A stretch of 16,598 nucleotides of DNA from Alphaproteobacteria bacterium (GTDB taxonomy: Bacteria; Pseudomonadota; Alphaproteobacteria; UBA9219), in the NCBI GenBank assembly GCA_028716765.1, contig JAQUPC010000041.1, positions 1 to 16,598 of the forward strand, read 5' to 3'. Numbering within the stretch: position 1 is the first letter of the stretch; the number at the start of each line of letters is the position of its first letter. A program made the translations under genes and the position numbers. Positions 6,316 to 12,996 of this stretch are shown piece by piece. The notes beneath the pieces are model-generated. The model was not told the origin of the DNA. It saw only the letters and a list, made by a program, of their open reading frames with translations, and made no database searches.

Positions 6316-7292
6316 TCCGTCTTGCCTCGATATTAGGATTGCTCGGCCTTGCGGCGGCCACGGCGGTTATTGTCTGGAGCGGCTATGAACAGGTGTTGCA
6401 CGCGCTTGGGCAGGCCGGGTGGGGTATCGTCTGGACAAGCCTGTTCCATCTTGTGCCGATGTTGTTTTGCATTGTGGGCTGGCAGGCTTTGCTGCCGGGC
6501 CGCAAACGGCCGGGGCTGGGCTTTTTCTTTTATGTCCTGTGGCTGCGCGCGGCCGTCAACAACCTGATGCCTGTGGCGCGGATCGGCGGCGAGATATTGT
6601 CCGTGCGCGTCATGATGAAGCACGGCATGCGCAAATCGCCCGCCGTGGCCAGCACGGTCGTGGAGACGACGCTCTCCGTCATCGGGCAGTTTCTTTTTGT
6701 CCTGATCGGCGCCGGGATGTTCGTCGTAGAGGTGAGCGATCATAACACGGCGCAAAAGCTTTTGTGGGGCATTGTCATGTCGTTGCCCGTGATCGGCGCG
6801 TTGTTGCTCGTCCAGCGCGCGGGTTTTTTCGGTATGATGACGAAGCTTTTTACCCTCATGTTTCGCGACAAGTGGAAAAACTTCGCGGGCAACGCGGCGC
6901 GTCTGGATCGCGCCGTTCACACGATGTACCGGCGGCAAGGCCGTGCGTTGTTCTGCGGCGTCATGCAATTCCTGTCGTGGGTGGCGTGCAGCGTCGAGAT
7001 TTGGCTGGCGCTCTATTTTCTGGGTCATCCGCTCCCTATGATCGAATGCGTAATGATTGAGGCGCTTATTCAGGCGGCCGGCAGCGCGGCATTCATCGTG
7101 CCGGGGGCGCTGGGCGTGCAGGAGGCCGGGTTTATCCTGTTCGGCAACCTGCTTGGCCTGACGCCGGAAATCGCGGCGGCGCTCGCCGTTATCCGCCGCT
7201 GCCGCGATTTGCTGCTCTATGTGCCGGGGCTCGTCGTCTGGCAGGTGCAGGAAGGGCGCTGGTTCGTCCAGAAGCATCGGCATAAAAGATAA
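6312..7292 (+). CDS. hpnL: HpnL-like polytopic membrane protein (lysylphosphatidylglycerol synthase TM-region family)
   Basis: The product has 326 residues, nearly all in hydrophobic helices (about eight), placing it in the inner membrane. It resembles the UPF0104/lysylphosphatidylglycerol-synthase transmembrane family and, within it, the HpnL type found with hopanoid genes: NNLMPVARIGGEILSVR in the first half and the signature VPGALGVQEAGF in the second half. HpnL's molecular role is not established; a flippase- or transporter-like function is usually suggested. The start overlaps the hisN stop by four bases. No other hopanoid gene is visible, so the symbol rests on sequence resemblance only and could be replaced by a generic flippase-like family name. 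Confidence 0.75.
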   Translation: MIRLASILGLLGLAAATAVIVWSGYEQVLHALGQAGWGIVWTSLFHLVPMLFCIVGWQALLPGRKRPGLGFFFYVLWLRAAVNNLMPVARIGGEILSVRVMMKHGMRKSPAVASTVVETTLSVIGQFLFVLIGAGMFVVEVSDHNTAQKLLWGIVMSLPVIGALLLVQRAGFFGMMTKLFTLMFRDKWKNFAGNAARLDRAVHTMYRRQGRALFCGVMQFLSWVACSVEIWLALYFLGHPLPMIECVMIEALIQAAGSAAFIVPGALGVQEAGFILFGNLLGLTPEIAAALAVIRRCRDLLLYVPGLVVWQVQEGRWFVQKHRHKR

Positions 7293-7312
7293 ACTCGCGA
7301 AAGCGCCGCTTC

Positions 7313-7341
7313 TTCCTGGCTGGACAAGAAAGCGATATACT
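7313..7341 (+). promoter_or_regulatory. Possible promoter of the DUF4405-like gene
   Basis: TATACT at 7336-7341 is a good -10 box. Seventeen bases upstream is TTCCTG (7313-7318), a poor -35 match. It lies about 30 bases before the GTG start at 7371. Weak evidence. Confidence 0.3.
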
Positions 7342-7370
7342 GCCGTGGGTTATTGAACGGAGGGAAAGCC

Positions 7371-7847
7371 GTGGGCAAGACCATTTTTCAAGGCCGCGCG
7401 TTCGTTTCGATGTTGATGGCGCTTGGCATTGTCATCGTGACCGTCAGCGGCGTGGCTCTTTACGTGGCGCCCCGCGGGTGGGCGGCGCAAGCGCAGGATT
7501 GGCGTTTTCTTTTTCTCGGCAAAAGAGACTGGATTAACCTCCACATCGTCTTTGGCCTTTTGTTTCCGTTGGCCGCCGGCGTGCACGTTTGGCTCAACCG
7601 CAAGCCCCTTGCCGGGTATCTTCGCAGCCGTTTGCGGGGACAGATCGTTTTGGATTGGCTTTGCCGCTTGCGGCTCGAACTTCTCGCGGCGCTGATCGTA
7701 TGCCTGTTTCTCGGCGCTGCCGTTCTGCGGTCATTTCCTCCGGCGACGACGCTGCTTGAATGGCGCGCGGTTATTGCCGAGTTCCGGTTGCAGGACGGCA
7801 TGGCGGGGCCGGGCCAAGGACGTGGCAGGCCGCCACAGCAACCGTAG
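7371..7847 (+). CDS. DUF4405-like small membrane protein, possible haem-binding cytochrome b-type
   Basis: The product has 158 residues and about three transmembrane helices: SMLMALGIVIVTVSGVALYV, then LHIVFGLLFPLAAGVHVWLN, then LELLAALIVCLFLGAAVL. The second helix carries two histidines 14 residues apart, as in DUF4405 and cytochrome-b561-type proteins where such residues can ligate haem. The function is otherwise unknown. The C-terminus is a short soluble Gly/Pro/Gln tail. The GTG at 7371 is chosen because GGAGGG (7359-7364) lies six bases upstream; an in-frame TTG at 7353 would precede that site. It ends in TAG inside the loop of a hairpin and converges on the PIG-L gene 12 bases away. Confidence 0.6.
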   Translation: MGKTIFQGRAFVSMLMALGIVIVTVSGVALYVAPRGWAAQAQDWRFLFLGKRDWINLHIVFGLLFPLAAGVHVWLNRKPLAGYLRSRLRGQIVLDWLCRLRLELLAALIVCLFLGAAVLRSFPPATTLLEWRAVIAEFRLQDGMAGPGQGRGRPPQQP

Positions 7848-7855
7848 GTGGCGGC
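7829..7855. terminator. Hairpin at the convergent gene ends, no U-tract
   Basis: GCCGCCAC (7829-7836) and GTGGCGGC (7848-7855) are perfect 8-base, GC-rich inverted arms with an 11-base loop containing the TAG of the preceding gene. Its place between two convergent genes suits a bidirectional terminator or 3'-end stabiliser, but neither strand has a run of Ts after it, so intrinsic termination is doubtful. Confidence 0.4.
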
Positions 7856-7859
7856 GACG

Positions 7860-8627
7860 TTATCTGGCGGATGCCAGAAATGACGCGATCGATTTAGAAA
7901 CGTCTTCAGGTTTCGTAAAATCCACGCGCGGATGGCGGAACGGCACCCACTGAAAGCGCGCGTACCACAGTTTGCCGGGATGCGGCGGCTGGCTGTAATC
8001 ATATGTGGCCAATGGGCGGTAGCATTCGTGTTCGGTTTCAACGTAATTTAAATTAAGCTTTTCAGAGGCATATATGGTTAATGCCGCTCGTTTTCTTGCC
8101 TGTTCTTCGGGGGTGAGGGCAAGCGTTTGCTCCGATCCGTTCGGGAAAGGAAATTCCTGTGAACGGGCTTTTCTTCCCGAGAAATTGTATTCCGCGAATT
8201 CCAGAACATTCATATGAGAGGCAAACACGCTTCCCACCGCATTCAAGCCGTCATGATCCGCATGGCCGCCTTCATAAGCGGGAACCCAAAGCTGATCGAT
8301 GTCATGTTCTTCGATGGCTCCGGCAACTTCGGCATAAACATCCGGCAGATTGCGCCACAAATGCCGGGCCGGACGCGAAGCGCAGCCGGCAATCGTAATG
8401 CCAAGAAATTCCGTTGCCTTTTCCGCCTCGGTACGGCGGCGGGACACGTGTTTATCGTAATTATGCCGTTGCCAAGGCCACAGGGTGTCGCGCGCAATGC
8501 AGCCGTTCGTCAAATTAAGAACGAAGAATTTTGCTCCCTGCCGTTGGGCGCGTCCAATGGCGGCGGCGCAGGCGACAATTTCGTCGTCGGGATGTGCGGC
8601 GAGAATGAGTGTACGCGTGCCGAACAT
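7860..8627 (-). CDS. PIG-L/LmbE-family N-acetyl deacetylase
   Basis: The product has 255 residues. It carries the zinc signature AHPDDE (H12, D14/D15) and the second metal motif HADHD (H125), preceded by LWVPAYEGG, all typical of PIG-L/LmbE enzymes that remove acetyl groups from GlcNAc-type conjugates (GlcNAc-PI, MshB, BshB and relatives). There is no signal peptide, so it is cytoplasmic. It starts one base after the stop of the glycosyltransferase gene (TGACATG), so translation is probably coupled. The likely reading is that the glycosyltransferase attaches an N-acetylamino sugar and this enzyme deacetylates it, but the acceptor is unknown. The family call is secure and the substrate is open. 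Confidence 0.85.
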   Translation of the reverse strand: MFGTRTLILAAHPDDEIVACAAAIGRAQRQGAKFFVLNLTNGCIARDTLWPWQRHNYDKHVSRRRTEAEKATEFLGITIAGCASRPARHLWRNLPDVYAEVAGAIEEHDIDQLWVPAYEGGHADHDGLNAVGSVFASHMNVLEFAEYNFSGRKARSQEFPFPNGSEQTLALTPEEQARKRAALTIYASEKLNLNYVETEHECYRPLATYDYSQPPHPGKLWYARFQWVPFRHPRVDFTKPEDVSKSIASFLASAR

Positions 8628-8628
8628 G

Positions 8629-9891
8629 TCATAGAGCCTTGTGGTTTGCGGCTTTTTTCCACACGGCGAAAAAATCTCCCGCCAGAACGTCGCCCCAGCT
8701 TACGATATGGTTTTGGCTATAATCGGCTGCCGCGGCGCGCATCTTTTCCCTCAGGGCGGCGTCCGTTGCGATCGTCCACAGCGCTTCTGTCCAAGGGTCC
8801 ACGCCGCTTTTGACCGTACGCATAACCGTCTTGCGGCCATATAAATCCGCTACGCCGCTTTTTTCGGATACAAGCACCGGGCAACCGCACGCCAGCGCTT
8901 CTTCTCCCGCCTGGCTGCGAATTTCGACCTCCGAAGGCAGGGCGAATACATCGACGCTGGCGTAAAGCCGCGCGAGATCGGACGGCGGAACAAATCCCGG
9001 CGTGGTGGCGTGATCGCCAAGACGGTTTTCGATATCCTCAACGGCAGGGCCGACTCCCGCCGTGATCAGGTGAAGAGGAAGCCCTTCGCCGATCAACTTT
9101 TCCATCGCTTCGATCAAGGTGTAGATATTCTTGCCCGCGTCGACGCGCCCGACAAAAAGAACGATAAAGCGGCCCGGCGGGATGTTGTAATCGCTTTCAA
9201 TCCCGGCACGGTTGCGGCGCTGCGGCCCGAACATGTCCCGGTCGACGCCAAGGCGCAATAGTTGCACGCGGTCTTCGCCGAGAACGCTTGCGGCCAGAGC
9301 GCAGTCTTCAACCCTTGTGGCCAGCGCGTAACGGCATGCCCCGAGATGTTTTTTCAATCGCTCTTTCATCTTGCAGCCTTGCCGTTCAGGAAGCCTCAAA
9401 ACATCGGCAAGAAAGCGCCCAAGCCATTTCTTGCCAAAAAGGCTTTCGATCGTCTGCCGCGTGAACAATTGCGCATAGGAAGGCGTATCCGTATGAAACG
9501 AGGTCACAAGAGGAATGCCGTAACGGCGGCTTATGCGTTCGGCCGTGCGGGCAAAGGCGAAGAAGCCGTCCGTCGTATGAATGACGTCGAAGTTTTTCAG
9601 TTCGTGCGCCAGACGGAAATGATAGGGCGCAAGGTCGGTGTGGTCCGGCACATAGGGAAGAAATTTCAGTCGCGCGGTGCTGAACACCGGCGGAAGCTGG
9701 CGGACCTTCGTATGCGGGCCAAGGACTTCCGTCATTTCCGGCCCGGAAAAATAGACCGTAAGATCAAGCGGCAAAGCGGACGCGGCTGCCGCTGCGGCAA
9801 GCCGTTCCCAGCCTTTGACGTGTCCGCCTGATTTCGCCGAGCGGGGAAGGTCGATGAGGGCGGCTACCCGGAGATGATTCGCGTCGTTCAT
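8629..9891 (-). CDS. Family-4 glycosyltransferase (GT-B)
   Basis: The product has 420 residues. The N-terminal acceptor domain contains KSGGHVKGWERL near the start and FDVIHTTDGFFAFA. The C-terminal donor domain starts around RFIVLFVGRVDAGKNIYTL and has TPGFVPPSDLARLYASVDVF and QAGEEALACGCPVLV, the GT4 equivalent of the E-x7-E region. It is cytoplasmic or peripheral to the inner membrane. I chose the ATG at 9891: homology begins just after it, while the open frame upstream to 9969 reads low-complexity, non-family sequence. No Shine-Dalgarno is obvious. It is first in a two-gene operon with the PIG-L deacetylase and divergent from the secreted hydrolase-like gene. Donor and acceptor cannot be told from sequence. 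Confidence 0.85.
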   Translation of the reverse strand: MNDANHLRVAALIDLPRSAKSGGHVKGWERLAAAAAASALPLDLTVYFSGPEMTEVLGPHTKVRQLPPVFSTARLKFLPYVPDHTDLAPYHFRLAHELKNFDVIHTTDGFFAFARTAERISRRYGIPLVTSFHTDTPSYAQLFTRQTIESLFGKKWLGRFLADVLRLPERQGCKMKERLKKHLGACRYALATRVEDCALAASVLGEDRVQLLRLGVDRDMFGPQRRNRAGIESDYNIPPGRFIVLFVGRVDAGKNIYTLIEAMEKLIGEGLPLHLITAGVGPAVEDIENRLGDHATTPGFVPPSDLARLYASVDVFALPSEVEIRSQAGEEALACGCPVLVSEKSGVADLYGRKTVMRTVKSGVDPWTEALWTIATDAALREKMRAAAADYSQNHIVSWGDVLAGDFFAVWKKAANHKAL

Positions 9892-9975
9892 GGGGCGGGT
9901 TTCGTGCTTCGCTTTCTTTAAGGCCGGGTGTAAGAATAACAGGAATAAAGAGCCCCCGCCTGAAGGCAATTTTCC

Positions 9976-11544
9976 ATGACCTTACCGCCGATACAAGCCG
10001 GAATTCGGTTTTTTCTTCCTGCACTGGTTTTGACGGCCTTTTTGCTCCTAGGCGAGGCAAAGGCGGCGACGCTTCCCACAAAAGAGCCGAAGGACAAGTC
10101 TGAAACCGAGGAAGTCCTGTCGCTGGACGACCTGTTAAGCGGCACGCTCGATCTCTTGCCGACGATCGCTCCGAAAGACACGCCTCCCGTTAAAGGCGAT
10201 CCGGCTAAAACGCCAGCCGGCGAAAAGAGCGATAAAGGAGAATCTTCGAAAGAGCCCGCCGATGTACCGGTGACAAAAACGCTGGAAAAAACCCCTGCAG
10301 TTCCCGAAGCGGCGAAAAACGCTCCTTACCGCGTTTATCCTTCGCCCTATGTGCCTGACGAAATGCCCGTTTCTGCTCCGCTGCCCGGGGATGCCCTGCC
10401 TGAGGGAATGGTTTGGGACAAGCAACCCTCCGCGCAAACTTTTGATGTGCTGTCCGATGTGAAGACGGCGGATCTTCCTCCGCGGGCCGGGCCAGCCACC
10501 GCGCCTGTCGCGGGCATGAGCCGCCAATATTTTCCGATCCTTCCGCTAAGCGCCTCGCAGGACGCCGCGCCGCAATTGCTTCCGTTATTCAGCAATCGCG
10601 ATCTGGGGGAAGATCATAGTGTCGTGACCCGGGCTATTGTTTTTATTCATGATCTGGCGCGCAACGCCAACGAAGGGCTGGCGATGATGACGACCCTGGC
10701 GGGAGCCGACAACGGAACGGCGATGATTCTGGCGCCGCAATTTCCGATAGAAGTCGACATTGCGCGTTTTGCGCCGTATCTGCCCGATGAAGGGCGCAAC
10801 GTAGCGCGCTGGCCCGTGGGACGCAGCAGCGGGTGGCAGTCGGGGGAGGATTCGCTGGCGCGCGCGCCGCAGAAAGGGATCAGTTCGTTCACGGCTATGG
10901 ATCTGCTGCTTCTTTATCTGGCCGACCGGAGAATGTTCCCGGGATTGCAGCAAATTGTCGTGGCGGGGCACGGGACAGGCGCGGATTTCGTGCAGCGCTA
11001 CGCCGCGATCGGTCAGGCTCCCGATATTCTGGAAAAGCAATTCCTGCCGCTGCGGTTTCTCGCGGCGAACGCTTCTTCCTATCTTTACTTCACAGGCGTG
11101 CGTCCTGCGTCGAACGGCGGTCCGAGCTTCGCCATGCCCGATGCCGCCAAATGCAGCGGCGTGAACGGCTATCCCTACGGCCTTCACGGTCTGAATCCCT
11201 ATGCGCGCCGCAGCGGAGGAAACGCCATACGGTTAAGCTATCCCGGGCGGCAAGTCATGTTTCTTATCAGCGAGAAAATAACGGCGGACCCTTATCTCGA
11301 TACCGATTGCGCCGCCCTGGCGCAGGGCAAAGACAGGCTCATGCGCGGAAGGAATTACGAGCGCTATTTGACGATGAGTTTCGGCGAGTCCGCGCGGGAA
11401 TCGCAAAGCTTTATTATGGTGCGGGGAGCCGGGTACGATCCCGTGGCGCTTTTCGGTTCCTACTGCGGGCTGGCGATGTTGTTCGGGGACGGCAGTTGCA
11501 AGACCGAAGAGAAAAAGAACAGCAAGAACCCGGGAATGTATTAG
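9976..11544 (+). CDS. Secreted alpha/beta-hydrolase-like protein lacking the usual catalytic residues
   Basis: The product has 522 residues. A Sec signal peptide (hydrophobic core about 12-25, likely cleavage after A30 in AKA-A) leads to the periplasm or outside. Residues about 33-165 are Lys/Glu/Pro-rich, probably a disordered linker. The rest (about 195-510) looks like an alpha/beta-hydrolase: AIVFIHDLARNANEG, AMILAPQFP, and VVAGHGTGADFVQRYA as the nucleophile elbow. The elbow GHGTG (331-335) has Gly333 where GxSxG requires Ser. Near the C-terminus GAGYDPVALFG has Tyr487 where this fold usually has a catalytic His. DTDCAALAQGKDRLMRGRNY fits a related hydrolase subfamily. It may be a binding protein or pseudoenzyme. 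It ends in TAG, overlapping the stop of the convergent hydrolase gene. Confidence 0.65.
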   Translation: MTLPPIQAGIRFFLPALVLTAFLLLGEAKAATLPTKEPKDKSETEEVLSLDDLLSGTLDLLPTIAPKDTPPVKGDPAKTPAGEKSDKGESSKEPADVPVTKTLEKTPAVPEAAKNAPYRVYPSPYVPDEMPVSAPLPGDALPEGMVWDKQPSAQTFDVLSDVKTADLPPRAGPATAPVAGMSRQYFPILPLSASQDAAPQLLPLFSNRDLGEDHSVVTRAIVFIHDLARNANEGLAMMTTLAGADNGTAMILAPQFPIEVDIARFAPYLPDEGRNVARWPVGRSSGWQSGEDSLARAPQKGISSFTAMDLLLLYLADRRMFPGLQQIVVAGHGTGADFVQRYAAIGQAPDILEKQFLPLRFLAANASSYLYFTGVRPASNGGPSFAMPDAAKCSGVNGYPYGLHGLNPYARRSGGNAIRLSYPGRQVMFLISEKITADPYLDTDCAALAQGKDRLMRGRNYERYLTMSFGESARESQSFIMVRGAGYDPVALFGSYCGLAMLFGDGSCKTEEKKNSKNPGMY

Positions 11545-12404
11545 GGGCCGTTGCCGAGGAATGAGGCCACGACATCGATTTGCTTCTTTTTCAGCAACGT
11601 GAGCGGATGCCCGGCATTACGAAACGTAACAAGCTTCGCTCCGGGGCCGCGTTGCGTCATTTCCCCGGCGATGTCTTCGCTTAAAACGTCCGAATCTTCG
11701 CCGCGCAACACCAAAACCGGGCACTTGATCTTGTCATAGTATTCCCAAAGGTCGAAATCGTGATCGATGGCGATAAAAGGCTCCGCAATGGCCGGATCGT
11801 AGGCAAGGACATAGCCTTTCCCGGACAGACGCCGCGTGCTGCTCCCGGCCAGAAACCGCCATTCCTTGTCGCTGATTTTGCCGGCCGTTGTGTAGTTGTC
11901 GCGCATGTAGAGTTCCACCGCGCGCAGGCCGGGAAAAACAGGCGTCTTGCCGACATAGTCTTTAATGGGCTGCATCGACGTCATTGAAATAAAAGGCCCG
12001 ATATCATTCAGGACCAGCCTGCGGATAGGCGACTCTTCCCGTGCCGCCAAAAGCATACCCATGATGCCGCCCATCGATGTGCCGACCCAGTCAACTTTCG
12101 GGGCTTTGATGTGCTTAAGCAGGACCGACATATCGTCGAGATAATAAGGGAGGCTGTAGAGGGCGGGATCTTTTTTCAGCCACTCACTTTTCAGCCATTC
12201 GCTCTCGCCTCGTCCGGCGATGTCGGGGCAATAGACGCGGCGGTTATTGCACAAAGCTTCCGCAAGCGGGCCAAAGGATCGCGCGTTGGCCGTAAGGCCG
12301 TGAACGCACACCACGGGCACGCCGCCGGCCTTGTTTTCCCACACGCCGCATGCCATCCGATAGGAACCGAACGGGTTCCGGCATTCAAGATATATGGTTT
12401 CCAT
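11541..12404 (-). CDS. Alpha/beta hydrolase, intact catalytic motifs
   Basis: The product has 287 residues, cytoplasmic (no signal peptide). VVCVHGLTANARSFGPLA carries the oxyanion HG motif, DWVGTSMGG is the nucleophile elbow with S110, GEDSDVL supplies the acid, and NAGHPL supplies the His, so the triad is complete. PDIAGRGESEW is the typical segment after strand 4. Substrate is unknown; esterase or C-C hydrolase are both possible. An in-frame 15-base duplication gives SEWLKSEWLK at 68-77, where related proteins usually have one copy. Its TAA overlaps the TAG of the convergent secreted protein. The ATG at 12404 fits the family start but no clear Shine-Dalgarno is seen. Confidence 0.85.
   Translation of the reverse strand: METIYLECRNPFGSYRMACGVWENKAGGVPVVCVHGLTANARSFGPLAEALCNNRRVYCPDIAGRGESEWLKSEWLKKDPALYSLPYYLDDMSVLLKHIKAPKVDWVGTSMGGIMGMLLAAREESPIRRLVLNDIGPFISMTSMQPIKDYVGKTPVFPGLRAVELYMRDNYTTAGKISDKEWRFLAGSSTRRLSGKGYVLAYDPAIAEPFIAIDHDFDLWEYYDKIKCPVLVLRGEDSDVLSEDIAGEMTQRGPGAKLVTFRNAGHPLTLLKKKQIDVVASFLGNGP
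12174..12203 (-). repeat. In-frame 15-base tandem duplication in the hydrolase gene
   Basis: Two adjacent 15-base units encode SEWLK twice. They differ at two third-codon positions (AGC GAA versus AGT GAG), so the duplication is not brand new. It adds five residues in a surface-loop region after GRGE. Confidence 0.7.
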
Positions 12405-12474
12405 AACGGAGTAAGCATCCCATGTAGTTTATTGAAATGCCACAGAAAAAAACGAACCCTTTCCGGATGGTTAA

Positions 12475-12489
12475 GAATCGGGATGAATC
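12475..12489. promoter_or_regulatory. Two GANTC sites upstream of divK
   Basis: GAATC occurs at 12475-12479 and again at 12485-12489, in an imperfect direct repeat. GANTC is the target of the cell-cycle methyltransferase CcrM in many alphaproteobacteria, and paired sites upstream of a cell-cycle gene suit methylation-dependent transcription. Whether this organism has CcrM is unknown. Confidence 0.3.
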
Positions 12490-12532
12490 GCCGGGGGCTG
12501 AAAAAGAGGCGCCAAACCGCTATGGGACGGCC

Positions 12533-12547
12533 TTAAGATGATGCTAA
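12533..12547. promoter_or_regulatory. CtrA-like box (TTAA-N7-CTAA) upstream of divK
   Basis: TTAA, seven bases, then CTAA matches the CtrA consensus TTAA-N7-TTAA with one mismatch. It lies about 45 bases before the divK start. CtrA control of divK is plausible from alphaproteobacterial biology, but a single near-match is weak evidence. Confidence 0.3.
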
Positions 12548-12591
12548 GGTTTTTCTGTTAAATCAGCGTGTTTTCCGATTTCTGGACCGTC

Positions 12592-12984
12592 ATGCCCGCT
12601 TCCTTGCCTAAACTCGTTTTGATCGTTGAGGACAATGACCTCAACATGAAGCTGTTCCGCGATCTTATCGAGGCGCACGGCTATCGCACCGTCCATACCC
12701 GCGACGGCATGGAAGTGCTTGAACTGGCCCGCGAGCGCAAGCCTGACCTTATCATCATGGACATCCAGTTGCCGGAGGTCTCCGGCCTCGAGGTCACGCG
12801 CTGGCTGAAAGCCGATGCCGAACTCAAGTATATTCCGGTCATCGCCGTTACGGCTTTTGCGATGAAGGGCGATGAGGAAAAAATCAGGGCGGGAGGTTGC
12901 GAGGCCTATTTGTCCAAGCCAATCGCGGTGAACGAGTTTGTCGCCACCATCAAGAGTTTTCTTGATCCGGGCAAGGCTTCGTAA
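12592..12984 (+). CDS. divK: Single-domain cell-cycle response regulator DivK
   Basis: The product has 130 residues and is a receiver domain only. [24 protein letters not shown], split as [12 protein letters not shown] and KLFRDLIEA, is nearly identical to Caulobacter DivK, as are [15 protein letters not shown] (phospho-acceptor D57), [16 protein letters not shown] and [10 protein letters not shown]. In alphaproteobacteria DivK is phosphorylated by DivJ and dephosphorylated by PleC, and acts on the CckA-CtrA pathway through DivL. I chose the ATG at 12592; a GTG at 12568 would add eight residues not seen in the family. It lies 12 bases before pleD, in the conserved divK-pleD operon. Confidence 0.95.
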   Translation: MPASLPKLVLIVEDNDLNMKLFRDLIEAHGYRTVHTRDGMEVLELARERKPDLIIMDIQLPEVSGLEVTRWLKADAELKYIPVIAVTAFAMKGDEEKIRAGGCEAYLSKPIAVNEFVATIKSFLDPGKAS

Positions 12985-12996
12985 GGCGGAACAGGC

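Noticed and set aside
6333..7283. 316-codon minus-strand frame antisense to the hpnL-like gene
   Set aside because: It is His/Arg/Gln-rich with no family features, while the plus strand encodes a clear polytopic membrane protein.
9892..9969. N-terminal extension of the glycosyltransferase from a TTG
   Set aside because: It would run into the divergent promoter region and reads sequence unlike any GT4 N-terminus.
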